DNA of 64,000 nucleotides, from positions 2,232,001 through 2,296,000 of the forward strand of contig NZ_CP054706.1 in assembly GCF_016495865.1 (NCBI RefSeq), written 5' to 3'. How positions within the stretch are numbered: the stretch's first letter is position 1; every line of letters starts with the position of its first letter. Under the pieces are notes generated by a model. That model searched no databases. It saw nothing but the letters and a program-made list of their open reading frames with translations, and was not told where the DNA came from. Position numbers and translations under genes: made by a program. This DNA comes from Salicibibacter cibi (GTDB lineage: Bacteria > Bacillota > Bacilli > Bacillales > Marinococcaceae). Positions 44,025-52,674 of the stretch are shown here, one piece after another.

Positions 44025-45058
44025 CTTATCAATTCCTTTGTTTCATGCCAAGTTTTTAATTCATATTGAATATAGTCTAATGACAATAGCTTCTCTTTGA
44101 CCTGTTCAACATTGAGTTGGTCGGTATTATCTGAGTTATATTGTTCTATCAAAGATAATGCTTTATTCCCTTCATCAAAAAATGGTTTATAGTTTAAATC
44201 ACGATCATCTATTGGGACTTGGTAGTAGTTTCCTTTATCAATCGATCGTGCCGCCTCTTCTTTCGTTAAGAGTGTCTCATACATCTTTTCACCATGTCGA
44301 ATGCCCATGATTTCAACACTGTTATTTACCTGAAAGAGTTCTTGAATTGCAGTTGCAATATCAGCGATCGTAGCAGCAGGTGATTTTTGAACCATAATAT
44401 CTCCTGTACTCGCATTTTTAAAGGCAAAAATCACTAACTCAACTGCATCTTCCAAGCTCATAATGAACCGAGTCATCGTTGGCTCGGTAACCGTTAAGTT
44501 TTTCCCTTTTTTTATTTGATCAATAAAAAGTGGGATGACACTACCTCTTGACGCCATAACATTGCCGTAACGTGTCCCACATATTAAAGTTTGATCCGAG
44601 GGAACATTTCTCGCTTTTGCAGTAAACACCTTCTCCATCATTGCTTTGGAAGTACCCATGGCATTTACTGGATAAGCAGCCTTATCTGTAGATAAGCATA
44701 TTACCTTTTTTACATTGGCATTTACTGCTGCAGTTAATACATTGTCCGTACCAATAACATTGGTTTGTACAGCCTCCATTGGGAAAAATTCACAAGAAGG
44801 GACTTGTTTTAGTGCAGCTGCATGAAAGACATAGTCCACCTGAAACAAAGCATCCTGAATACTCCTTTGATCACGTACATTTCCAATGTAAAACTTGATT
44901 TTAGGATTATTATATTTTCTTCTCATGTCATCTTGCTTTTTTTCATCTCTAGATAAAATACGTATTTCTTTTATATCAGTTTCAAGGAAGCGATCTAACA
45001 CTGCATTCCCGAATGAACCTGTTCCTCCTGTTATTAACAATGTTTTATCTTTAAACAA
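44021..45058 (-). CDS. capE: CapE-type UDP-GlcNAc 4,6-dehydratase/5-epimerase
   Basis: An extended SDR of about 345 residues. The NAD loop is LLITGGTGSFGNAVLDRF, and the active site reads LSTDKAAYPVNAMGTSKAMMEKV, where Met replaces the usual Tyr of YxxxK, as in the dehydratase/5-epimerase subfamily (CapE, WbjB, FnlA). It converts UDP-GlcNAc to UDP-2-acetamido-2,6-dideoxy-L-arabino-4-hexulose, the first step to UDP-L-FucNAc. A TTG at 45058 is proposed as start because GGGGGG lies 6 bases upstream; another TTG at 45094 would overlap the preceding gene by 20 bases and has no site. Next genes are CapF and CapG. Confidence 0.9.
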   Translation of the reverse strand: MFKDKTLLITGGTGSFGNAVLDRFLETDIKEIRILSRDEKKQDDMRRKYNNPKIKFYIGNVRDQRSIQDALFQVDYVFHAAALKQVPSCEFFPMEAVQTNVIGTDNVLTAAVNANVKKVICLSTDKAAYPVNAMGTSKAMMEKVFTAKARNVPSDQTLICGTRYGNVMASRGSVIPLFIDQIKKGKNLTVTEPTMTRFIMSLEDAVELVIFAFKNASTGDIMVQKSPAATIADIATAIQELFQVNNSVEIMGIRHGEKMYETLLTKEEAARSIDKGNYYQVPIDDRDLNYKPFFDEGNKALSLIEQYNSDNTDQLNVEQVKEKLLSLDYIQYELKTWHETKELIR

Positions 45059-45074
45059 AGGAATCCCCCCAGAA

Positions 45075-46274
45075 TTAGGCGAAGTGATGCTCAATTATAT
45101 CTACACTTTTATCGACAGAAAAATTTTCTTCTAAGTAAGACCTACCGTTTTGACCTAGTGTTCTTCTAAGATTTTTATTCTCACTAAGTTTAACAACACA
45201 TTCTCTGAACGCTGCCACATCATCTGAATGACACCATACACCGCATTCAGCCTCTTCCTGAACTAATTCCTTAATATCGGTATTACGATCTGTAGTAGCC
45301 AAAATTGGTAAGGACTTATACATATAGCTCAACGTCCTTGATGGATAATTAGGTATCGTAAATCGATGGTCGAGGGAAATGATGCCTACATCACATTCAG
45401 TTATAAATCTTTCATACTTTTCTTTTTCCATCTTGTCCAATACCATAGTGTTGGTAGCTTCTCCTAATTTATTCTCTATTCTTCGTTTCTCAGTCCCACT
45501 GCCAACAATGACAAAATAAGCTCCTTTATAATCTTCAAGATTATTAATAGCTTTCGTCAAAAAATCTATCCCTTGAGGCTTTCCTAAGTTACCGCCAAAA
45601 ACAAATACTGTTTTTTCTTTTGGAATTCCTAACTCTTCTCTTACAGAAAGGTCAGGATTATCTGGTTCTACACTATCACTTTGTATTTTAATTGAATTTG
45701 GGAATAGTATTACTTTACCTTCATCGACTTCTGGATTATTCCTCAAAATATAATTTATATTTGCTTGCGACATACATCCGATGATATCAGAATTATTATA
45801 GAGAGTGCGCTCTTTTCTTTTAAAATATTTATATAGCAAATTTCCTTCTTTAATCATGCCCATATCTACAGCGTTTTGCGGAAAAATATCTTTAAGCATT
45901 AAAAAGGTTCTAACCTGAAATCTTTCTTTGCAGTATTTAACAACATTAGCCATGTTTACTGGTGGTGTTGAATATGTAACTATATCGAAAGCTTCATTAG
46001 ATAAATATTTTTTTATTGCACGGATCACGAACGGTTCAATTTTTAAATTTGTAATACCCTTTTCAATTCTATTAGCTTTTAACTGATTTCCTACTTTCAC
46101 TCTTAAAACATTTATCCCATCTTCTATTTGAAAAGTCGTTTTGTTTATTTTTCTAGGTTCATCAGCTACAACTACGGTTACGCTATGACCTCTTTTAACC
46201 AAGCTCTTCATTAATGTTTTATATAAATTATCATGTCCCTTAGGATAAGAAATGGCTAAATATAAAATATCCAA
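45075..46274 (-). CDS. Glycosyltransferase family 4, WbuB-like
   Basis: A 399-residue GT-B glycosyltransferase like WbuB/CapL-type enzymes that transfer L-FucNAc. It begins MDILYLAISYPKGHDNLYKT, contains MLKDIFPQNAVDMGMI, and its donor domain has VFVFGGNLGKPQGIDFLTKA, VIVGSGTEKRRI and the SLDHRFTIPNYPSRTLSYMYKSLPILATTD region. FKDIFPQ-type proteins are usually encoded next to CapE-CapF-CapG and are thought to use UDP-L-FucNAc. It is the first AT-rich gene of the serotype-specific part; a sharp GC increase occurs just upstream at about 46.39 kb. Confidence 0.87.
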   Translation of the reverse strand: MDILYLAISYPKGHDNLYKTLMKSLVKRGHSVTVVVADEPRKINKTTFQIEDGINVLRVKVGNQLKANRIEKGITNLKIEPFVIRAIKKYLSNEAFDIVTYSTPPVNMANVVKYCKERFQVRTFLMLKDIFPQNAVDMGMIKEGNLLYKYFKRKERTLYNNSDIIGCMSQANINYILRNNPEVDEGKVILFPNSIKIQSDSVEPDNPDLSVREELGIPKEKTVFVFGGNLGKPQGIDFLTKAINNLEDYKGAYFVIVGSGTEKRRIENKLGEATNTMVLDKMEKEKYERFITECDVGIISLDHRFTIPNYPSRTLSYMYKSLPILATTDRNTDIKELVQEEAECGVWCHSDDVAAFRECVVKLSENKNLRRTLGQNGRSYLEENFSVDKSVDIIEHHFA

Positions 46275-46394
46275 ATTTAACTCCGCCCCTGAATATCTGA
46301 GTCCATTAAAGTTACTTTCACCTGTCGCTTACTTTGCAATGGCTTTACTATTACCAGCAATCATCTTGAAATTAGAAATGTCGTGTAATATCTT

Positions 46395-48159
46395 TCATAA
46401 ATCAGTACTATTAAATGTAATTTGGTTATAAATAACGTGGTCAATATCATTTATGTCGAATATAGGAGTCTTTCCCACATAGATCTTCGGATGCACCTGC
46501 TCCTCGTGCACTTCCTCATCCCCGAGCAGCTCTTCATACATCTTCTCCCCGGGTCGCATGCCTGTGTACTCAATCCGAATATCTTCTTCACTAAACCCGG
46601 AGAACCGAATCAAGTTCTGCGCCAGATCAACGATCCGCACCGGCTCGCCCATGTCGAGCACGAAGATTTCGCCGCCGTCGGCTAAGGCGCCTGCCTGAAT
46701 GACCAGACGTGATGCTTCCGGGATCGTCATAAAATACCGGGTCATTTCCGGGTGCGTGACCGTTACCGGTCCGCCCGCTTCAATTTGCTTCTTGAACAGC
46801 GGAATCACACTGCCGCGACTCCCCAACACATTGCCGAAGCGCACTGCGACAAACCGCGTGGCGCTTTTCTTGTTTAAATCCTGCACGACCATTTCCGCGA
46901 TTCGTTTCGTGGCGCCCATGACGCTCGTCGGGTTGACGGCTTTGTCGCTGGAGATCATGACGAAGGTGCGGACGCCGGCGGTGTTTGCGGCTTCGGCGGT
47001 GTTGCGGGTGCCGATGACGTTGTTTTTCACCGCTTCTTGCGGGTTCTTTTCCATGAGCGGCACGTGTTTATGCGCGGCGGCGTGGTAGACGACGTCGGGC
47101 GCGTATGTCGCCATGACCGTTTGCATCCGTTCGCCGTCTTGGACGTCGGCGATTTCGGTGTCAAAGGTGATGTGCGTGTACGTATTTTTCAGCTCCATAT
47201 GAATGCTGTAAATGCTGTTCTCACCGTGTCCGAGCAGGATCATTTCCGCCGGGTCGAATTTGCACAGCTGGCGGCACAGTTCCGAGCCGATCGAACCGCC
47301 GGCGCCGGTGATGAGGACGACTTTGCCGGTGATCGTGTCGGCGATGCCTTCCGTGTCCAGTTCGACGGGATCGCGGCCAAGGAGGTCTTCCACTTGCACG
47401 TCGCGGATTTGCGAGACTTCCAGTTTGCCGCTCATGAGGTCCTCGAGCATCGGCATGATTTGCGGCTTAATGTTCGTTCCCATGCATGTCTCGTAAATGT
47501 GCTGCAGTTCGTCCCTTTTCATGGAAGGGATGGCGATCACGATATGTTCGATGCGATAGTTTTCCACGACGCGTTCGATCTCACAGATCGTGCCCGCCAC
47601 GGGAATGTTCATGATTTCCAAATGCTGTTTCGTCGCGTCGTCATCGACGTAGGCGACGGGGCGAAGTTCGGTTTCCGGGCTCCCATTCAATTGGCGAGCG
47701 ACCATCGCGCCGCCCGCGCCTGCACCGATAATGAGCGTGCGTTTGTGTCCGTTTTTCGATTTTATGTAGGCATCTCGATACAATCGCCACGCAAAGCGCG
47801 TACCGCCGATGAGTAGTATATGTAGCATCCAGGTTACCGTCAGCGCCCGCGCGGTCCATGTATCAAAAAAGAGCACCTGCACGGCCGCAGCTACCATGAT
47901 CGATAGCTGTAACAGCATAAAAAATGCGCAACAGCTCATTTGTACTGGCATACTGCCAAGCGCCTTTGTACATCTTGAAGATGTACGCGAAGATGTGGTG
48001 GGCGATGACGAGCACGATGGCCGTTGCAACAAAAAGCTCGCTCCGTAAGCCGGATACATCATACAGTAAAAAAGCCCCAATAAAAATCGCGCTCAACACG
48101 ATTAAACTGTCAATGGCCATGATCACGAGCACACGCCACCGATAAGTCATACGCCTCAC
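46395..48159 (-). pseudogene. EpsC/CapD-type UDP-sugar 4,6-dehydratase, frameshifted
   Basis: A 588-residue membrane dehydratase (PglF/CapD/EpsC type) in two frames. The 5' frame (48159 to about 47910) gives the N-terminal membrane domain (WRVLVIMAIDSLIVLSAIFI, KMYKGAWQYASTNELLRIFY). The 3' frame continues with SIMVAAAVQVLFFDTW, RTLIIGAGAGGAMVARQL (Rossmann 1), VLITGAGGSIGSELCRQL (NAD loop) and SSDKAVNPTSVMGATKRIAE (MxxxK active site). The frames differ by +1, so one extra base or two missing bases lie near 47905-47925. The catalytic half could only be translated from an internal start. It would make UDP-4-keto-6-deoxy-GlcNAc for the cluster, perhaps for the initiating sugar. GC-rich, unlike the genes downstream. 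Confidence 0.85.
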
Positions 48160-48163
48160 CTCC

Positions 48164-48937
48164 TTAGCGGTTGAACAAACCGAATGCCTTCTTCTTTTTA
48201 ATCCGCTGCGGCTCGTCCATCATGACGTATTGATGATTCATTAAAAGCTCCGCGTTTTCTTGGAAAAATAAAACCGTATCCGTTCCGTATTTGTTTTCCA
48301 ACGCTTCATAAGCTGCCCGCAGACGATTGGGCCGTTTCGTCGTCGTATGTGTGTCGGATGCGACGAAGTGCGTCAAGTTGTTTTCAATTAATTGGTCGCT
48401 GAATTTCCGTATCGTTTTGCCGAAATCACCCGTAACACTCGCCGCGGTCACCTGTGTCACAGCGCCACCTTTCACCATTTCATACAGCCACGCGGGATCC
48501 TTCAAGATTTGCATGTTGCGTTCCGGATGCACGATAACGGGAACCACTTCCGCTTGTAAAAGATCATAGAGCAGGCGTCCCGTATAACGGGGCACATGAT
48601 CGCTCGGCAATTCCACGAACAAATAGTGGCCGCCGTCAACGAGGGTGCAAAGCTCCCCCGTCCGTAAACCTTCAACCATCTCGCCGTACACACGTGTTTC
48701 CTGTCCGGACAAAACCATTAACGGCAATCGTTCATCGACGATCGCGTCGTTCAGCCTTTGTACCTGTTCCATAATGCCTTTTTTTTCATTATCAAAATGG
48801 CCGTTCCGATGATGCGGGGTGGCGATCATGTGCGTGATTCCGTCCGCGACGGCTTGCCTTGCCATCGAGAGACTTTCCTGCATATGAGGGGCCCCATCAT
48901 CAATGCCTGGCAAAATATGACTATGTATGTCGATCAT
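48164..48937 (-). CDS. cpsB: CpsB/YwqE-type protein-tyrosine phosphatase (PHP family)
   Basis: A 257-residue PHP-fold metal phosphatase. The motifs are MIDIHSHILPGIDDGAPH (metal His-His), MIATPHHRNGHF, PVIVHPERN and VASDTHTT. Enzymes of this type dephosphorylate the tyrosine cluster of the CpsD kinase and so control polymer length and export. ATG at 48937 is preceded by GGAGGG; an ATG four codons earlier with GAGG is also possible. It is next to CpsD and CpsC in the common Firmicute order C-D-B. Confidence 0.92.
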   Translation of the reverse strand: MIDIHSHILPGIDDGAPHMQESLSMARQAVADGITHMIATPHHRNGHFDNEKKGIMEQVQRLNDAIVDERLPLMVLSGQETRVYGEMVEGLRTGELCTLVDGGHYLFVELPSDHVPRYTGRLLYDLLQAEVVPVIVHPERNMQILKDPAWLYEMVKGGAVTQVTAASVTGDFGKTIRKFSDQLIENNLTHFVASDTHTTTKRPNRLRAAYEALENKYGTDTVLFFQENAELLMNHQYVMMDEPQRIKKKKAFGLFNR

Positions 48938-48999
48938 TGTGCCCTCCATCTTTTCCTCAATACTAACATAGTCCTAGTAAATTTCAACAGAAAAATGTA

Positions 49000-49692
49000 T
49001 TATCCTCCATAATAATACATATAATTGCTTTTTGTTTGGGCATGTCGGTTGAGGACGGCGCCGAGCATTTTCGCGTTCGATTGCTTGATGAGGTCGGTCG
49101 CTTTGCGTGCTTCTTCTTTTTCCGTCTGCCCGCTATCCACAACAAGCATAACCCCGTCGCTTATGCCGGCAACAATTTGTGCGTCTGTGACGGCAAGGAC
49201 CGGGGGGGTGTCGATGACAATATAGTCATAGAAGGAGCGTGAATCTTCAATAAAGTGCTTCATCGTTTGTGAACCGAGCAATTCCGACGGATTTGGCGGG
49301 ACCGGTCCGCATGTAAGCACGTCGAGGAATTCATTGCTCGTGGTTTGGACGACTTCCGAAACGTCCCGTTGCTTCGTGATGACATTGCTTAAGCCGGTGT
49401 GATTCGCCAGATAGAACATATAGTGAACGGCCGGTTTGCGCATGTCGGCATCCACGAGCAGTACCTTCTCTTCTTGCTGCGCGATCGTTTCGGCGAGATT
49501 GGCATTGATCGTCGTTTTGCCTTCCTCAGGACCGGACGATGTCGTCATGAGCACTTGCATCGTTTGGTCAACGGCTGCATACTGGATGTTCGTACGGATC
49601 GTCCGAAATTGTTCGGAGATCGGCGAACGCGGGTTTTCGCGCGTGATCAGAGAGCGTCGTTTGCTAATTTGTCTCGGTTGTTTTTTGAACAC
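49000..49692 (-). CDS. cpsD: CpsD/YwqD-type bacterial tyrosine kinase
   Basis: A 230-residue BY-kinase. Walker A is TTSSGPEEGKTTINANLAET, Walker A' VLLVDADMRKP, Walker B YDYIVIDTPPV; the C-terminus ends with the autophosphorylated tyrosine cluster NYMYYYGG. It is the cytosolic half of the two-part kinase whose membrane activator is CpsC encoded just before. The preferred start is GTG at 49692 with GGAGGT 7 bases upstream; an ATG at 49725 lacks a site. The gene overlaps the CpsC 3' end by 29 bases, so the two are translationally coupled. Confidence 0.93.
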   Translation of the reverse strand: MFKKQPRQISKRRSLITRENPRSPISEQFRTIRTNIQYAAVDQTMQVLMTTSSGPEEGKTTINANLAETIAQQEEKVLLVDADMRKPAVHYMFYLANHTGLSNVITKQRDVSEVVQTTSNEFLDVLTCGPVPPNPSELLGSQTMKHFIEDSRSFYDYIVIDTPPVLAVTDAQIVAGISDGVMLVVDSGQTEKEEARKATDLIKQSNAKMLGAVLNRHAQTKSNYMYYYGG

Positions 49693-50419
49693 GGTGCGAC
49701 CTCCCTTGCGTTTTAGACTGGGCATTGTTGGCGTCTGACGCTATGATTTCCGGGATGGAACCGAGCGCGGTAAGCCCCAGTTCTTTTTCGACATCATCTT
49801 CGTCCTTGATCGTGTTATCGAGAAATTCGAGCAAAAAGGCCAGTCCAACCGCCGCCATCAAACCGACGACAAATGCGATCGCCATGTTCAAGGGCGGTTG
49901 CGGCGACACTGGGGACGTCACTTGCCCGGGATCGGGGCTTGCGAGGATGCTGACGTTGTCAATGTCCATAATCGTCTCGACTTCCGCTTGAAAAACATTG
50001 GCGATGGAGTTGACGAGGGTGATGGCCGTACGCGGGTCAGGGTCGGTCACCGACACCGCAACGACTTGCGATTCGCCTTCCGGTTGCACATCGACTTGGG
50101 ATGCTAATTGAGAATAGGAACGATCCGCTTCCGTTCGTTCAATGACCAAATCCAGGATTGCCGGGCTCTGAATAATGACGCTATATGTATTAATAAGTTC
50201 CACATTCGTATCAATATCGCCGACTTCAAGCGAGCCGTTTTGCTGTTCTTCCTGCCCTTGATTAACGAGCAGCTGCGTCGTCGCTTCATATTGCGGCGTC
50301 ATGACAAAAAAACTAATGATCGCACTCAAGAGGACGGCACCTATCGTTACGCCTGCAATCATGCGCCAACGTTTTTTCAACGTTTCAAAGATTTCTTTTA
50401 AACTAATCGTTTCTTCCAT
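49664..50419 (-). CDS. cpsC: CpsC/YwqC-type Wzz chain-length regulator, kinase activator
   Basis: A 251-residue Wzz-domain protein: cytosolic LKEIFETLKKRWRMIAGVT, TM1 (about 19-41), a long outer domain with QYEATTQLLVNQGQE, and the proline-rich motif SPVSPQPPLNMAIAFVVGLMAA with TM2 (about 177-198). The cytosolic tail (after 200) activates the CpsD kinase. ATG at 50419 follows GGAGG with a 7-base gap. It is the first gene of the GC-rich cps core and is divergent from the LCP gene, sharing a 160-base promoter region. Confidence 0.92.
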   Translation of the reverse strand: MEETISLKEIFETLKKRWRMIAGVTIGAVLLSAIISFFVMTPQYEATTQLLVNQGQEEQQNGSLEVGDIDTNVELINTYSVIIQSPAILDLVIERTEADRSYSQLASQVDVQPEGESQVVAVSVTDPDPRTAITLVNSIANVFQAEVETIMDIDNVSILASPDPGQVTSPVSPQPPLNMAIAFVVGLMAAVGLAFLLEFLDNTIKDEDDVEKELGLTALGSIPEIIASDANNAQSKTQGRSHRVQKTTETN

Positions 50420-50578
50420 GATGTCCTCCAGTTCCGCTAAATTCCAACGTCTACTATAATATATACCTAGGACAAATGCTACCTTTTTCCCGAAAAATAT
50501 TTTTTCTTTTTATGATACAATAATGTTTTCTATGGTACCATTATACATGGTTAATATCAAAAAGGAGATTACATAGCA

Positions 50579-51484
50579 ATGAAAAAATTTCTGATTACAA
50601 TTGGCGTCCTCATTTCGCTTGTAGTCCTAGTCGTGGGGGGCTTCGCCCTCTATCTTTATTTTTCCGTGAGCTCAACCGCAGACCGGATGCATGCCCCGCT
50701 GGAACGGGAACATTCCGATTTACGCGAGGGGGCGACCAATCTCGGGGAAGAAGAACCGGTTTCTTTTTTACTCCTCGGGGTTGATTCGGAAGATGAAACG
50801 TCCGGGCGTACGGACACGATGATCGTCCTTACCGTGAACCCGGAAGATGATTCGATGAAAATGGCGAGCATCCCCCGGGATACGCGCACGGAGATCGTCG
50901 GACAAGGCACCGAAGATAAAATCAACCATGCCCACGCGTTCGGCGGCACGGAAATGGCGATTAACACGGTGGAGAACTTTTTGGATGTGCCGATTGATTA
51001 TACGGCTACCATTAACATGGACGGGTTCGAAGAAATGGTGGATGCCGTCGGTGGCGTCACCGTGGAAAATAACCTGGACTTTGAAGAAGGCGGACATCAT
51101 TTTCCGGAAGGAGAAGTGGAATTGAACGGGGACGAAGCCCTTTCTTTCGTGCGCATGCGCTATGAGGACCCGCAAGGCGACGCCGGCCGCACCGAGCGCC
51201 AGCGCGAAGTGATTGAAGGGTTGCTGGACGAAGGCGCCCAGTTCTCTTCTTTGACAAGCGTCGGCGCGATTCTGGATTCGGTCGGCTCGAACGTGCAGAC
51301 GAGCGCGGACTCCGGCGATATGTCGGACTTGCTCGGCTATGAGTCCGCAAGGCATAACATTGATCAGCTGGAATTGACCGGCGAAGGGACGCGGATTGAC
51401 GGAGTTTACTACGAGTTGATAGACGACGGGTCGCGCGCGGAAGTGACGAATGAGCTACGCGAGCATTTGGAACTGGAAGACTAA
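50579..51484 (+). CDS. LytR-CpsA-Psr (LCP) family wall-polymer ligase
   Basis: A 301-residue protein with one N-terminal membrane anchor (residues 4-28) and an extracellular LCP domain: FLLLGVDSEDETSGRTDTMIVLT, MASIPRDTRTEI (catalytic/lipid-binding Arg and Asp), KINHAHAFGG and FVRMRYEDPQGDAGRTERQREVI. LCP enzymes attach teichoic acid or capsule from the lipid carrier to peptidoglycan. AAGGAG stands 8-9 bases before the ATG. It is divergent from the cpsCDB genes, so it probably attaches the product of this cluster to the wall. The outer domain is very acidic, in keeping with a salt-adapted organism. Confidence 0.92.
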   Translation: MKKFLITIGVLISLVVLVVGGFALYLYFSVSSTADRMHAPLEREHSDLREGATNLGEEEPVSFLLLGVDSEDETSGRTDTMIVLTVNPEDDSMKMASIPRDTRTEIVGQGTEDKINHAHAFGGTEMAINTVENFLDVPIDYTATINMDGFEEMVDAVGGVTVENNLDFEEGGHHFPEGEVELNGDEALSFVRMRYEDPQGDAGRTERQREVIEGLLDEGAQFSSLTSVGAILDSVGSNVQTSADSGDMSDLLGYESARHNIDQLELTGEGTRIDGVYYELIDDGSRAEVTNELREHLELED

Positions 51485-51554
51485 GCGAACGTGAAAGTGC
51501 CAGAATGTGGCTGCAAAGTGCCAGATTAATTGGGGAAAGCGCTAATTACGAAAT

Positions 51555-51640
51555 GGCTGATAAAAATTTTTGTTTTGGCTGATAAAGTGCCGGTTTTGGC
51601 TGATATATCGTTAGTTTCGGCTGATAAACACTCAGATAAC
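51555..51640 (+). repeat. Four-copy 21-bp tandem repeat with GGCTGATAA
   Basis: GGCTGATAWA begins at 51555, 51577, 51598 and 51619, spaced 22, 21 and 21 bases, preceded by T-rich sequence (TTTT or TTTC). The rest of each unit varies. An inverted copy of the same core (TTTATCAGCCAAA) occurs alone at about 57987-57999. Two helical turns spacing suggests repeated protein binding sites on one DNA face, but this is inference. Confidence 0.6.
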
Positions 51641-51647
51641 GTTGAGC

Positions 51648-51790
51648 CGAATGAAGCCCTAACGAGCGCCGGTTGCTGACGTTAGGGCTTCATTCGTGCC
51701 GGTTGACGACCTAACGACCTGCGGATTCCTGCGTTAGGGCTTCATTCGTGCCGGTTGACGCCCTAACGCCTTTCGGACCCCCACGTTAGG
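51648..51790. repeat. 52-bp-period repeat with CGTTAGGG/CCCTAACG hairpins
   Basis: CGTTAGG begins at 51680, 51732 and 51784, exactly 52 bases apart. The units at 51680 and 51732 share CGTTAGGGCTTCATTCGTGC and CGGTTGACG and end in CCTAACG, so each folds into a hairpin of about 37 bases. To the left, 51648-51664 is a perfect 17-bp inverted copy of 51680-51696. A related arm pair recurs at 61251-61295. Confidence 0.7.
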
Positions 51791-51841
51791 TCGCCAAAAT
51801 AAATATTCGATACTGCACGCCCCCCTTTTTTTCCAATAACT

Positions 51842-51872
51842 AGCGAGCAGCTGTGCTGCTCGCTTCCTTTTT
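51842..51872 (+). terminator. Rho-independent terminator
   Basis: AGCGAGCAGC (51842-51851) pairs with GCTGCTCGCT (51855-51864) with a 3-base loop and is followed by TCCTTTTTG. It would end plus-strand transcription from the LCP gene. The same stem is used at 55864-55887. Confidence 0.8.
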
Positions 51873-52083
51873 GCTCTTTCCTTCATTGCGGGGGAAACAA
51901 CTTGTGTATATGGACACGGGTTCGGACATTTTTTACGCGTTTCCATACTAATGTGTCCGTTATACCACAATTTTGTGAGGAACGTAAAAAACAATAAAAT
52001 CCCTCATGTTTGAGAGCTTTTTTATGTTCAGTTGCCTTATTATGAGATGATTGACGAATGGAACGCGCGGGACCCGTTACGCA

Positions 52084-52674
52084 TTAATAGTTCTCTAAGT
52101 ATGAATAAAATTCCCCTGGATGTATTCTTTCAATTTTTCCAATATTAGATGGAAATCGGCGATGATTCGTCGTTAGTATGTAATCGCAGGATTCTTGAAT
52201 AGCTGTGATCCAAACGTGAAAATCTTCTTGGTCAAAGCGAAGAAGCGGTTCGGCCATTTCCTGTGTAGAAGCTATTTGTCGAGATGTTTCATGATCACAA
52301 TCACTAAGCTCGACTAACACATCTCCGATGGGACGATGTTCTCGGACAATAGTTTCCACACTATATCGACCGATCAAACTATTGACCGGTAATTCCATGT
52401 AAAAATCAAAAATGGGGTTCAAGAAGTGATTTATGAATGCTTGAATCTCTTGTTGCTCATACTTAACGATTTTGTTTCCTTTTCCAAGCCCTTGAATGGC
52501 ATTTCGTACAAATTCAAATAAACATATCCTTGATAAAACTGGTTGAAATAAATGGGGCAAACGAGCTGCTTTTAGAATTTTGCGATTTATGCCATCAACC
52601 CGCAGTGCCCCACACAGTACCGTTGTATCAATGAATATCTTTGGTGGAGTGGGGGCGTCATAGATCAAATTCAT
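52084..52674 (-). CDS. PIN-domain protein (toxin-like RNase)
   Basis: A 196-residue PIN-fold protein. It begins with the first acidic motif FIDTTVLCGAL (Asp), has LCLFEFVRN-like (ICLFEFVRNAIQG, Glu) and the late acidic residues in RFDQEDFHVWITAIQESCDYILTTNHRRF, so the metal-binding set appears present. PIN proteins cut RNA and are frequent type II toxins. It overlaps the preceding HTH gene by 17 bases, which is typical for toxin-antitoxin pairs with the DNA-binding partner first. It is longer than classical VapC (about 130). Confidence 0.8.
   Translation of the reverse strand: MNLIYDAPTPPKIFIDTTVLCGALRVDGINRKILKAARLPHLFQPVLSRICLFEFVRNAIQGLGKGNKIVKYEQQEIQAFINHFLNPIFDFYMELPVNSLIGRYSVETIVREHRPIGDVLVELSDCDHETSRQIASTQEMAEPLLRFDQEDFHVWITAIQESCDYILTTNHRRFPSNIGKIERIHPGEFYSYLENY

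Larger units (their letters stand above)
51485..52083. other. Repeat-rich intergenic region
   Basis: No gene is supported in these 600 bases. They hold a 21-bp tandem repeat (51555-51640), long inverted repeats with a 52-base period (51648-51790) and a terminator (51842-51872), each listed separately. A minus-strand frame at 51734-51994 runs across the terminator hairpin and is not accepted. Confidence 0.6.

Noticed and set aside
47037..47816. Long plus-strand frame (259 codons) opposite the EpsC-type gene
   Set aside because: Shadow of a GC-rich gene; the opposite strand has all conserved dehydratase motifs.
50768..51355. 195-codon minus-strand frame opposite the LCP gene
   Set aside because: Shadow frame; His/Arg/Phe-rich composition is typical for the complement of an acidic gene.
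51530..51548. cre-like AAAGCGCTAA after the LCP gene
   Set aside because: Only about 11 of 14 positions match and it lies downstream of genes on both strands' reading directions without a promoter.
51734..51994. 86-aa minus-strand frame between LCP gene and PIN gene
   Set aside because: It reads across a clear terminator hairpin and repeat DNA; no family features.
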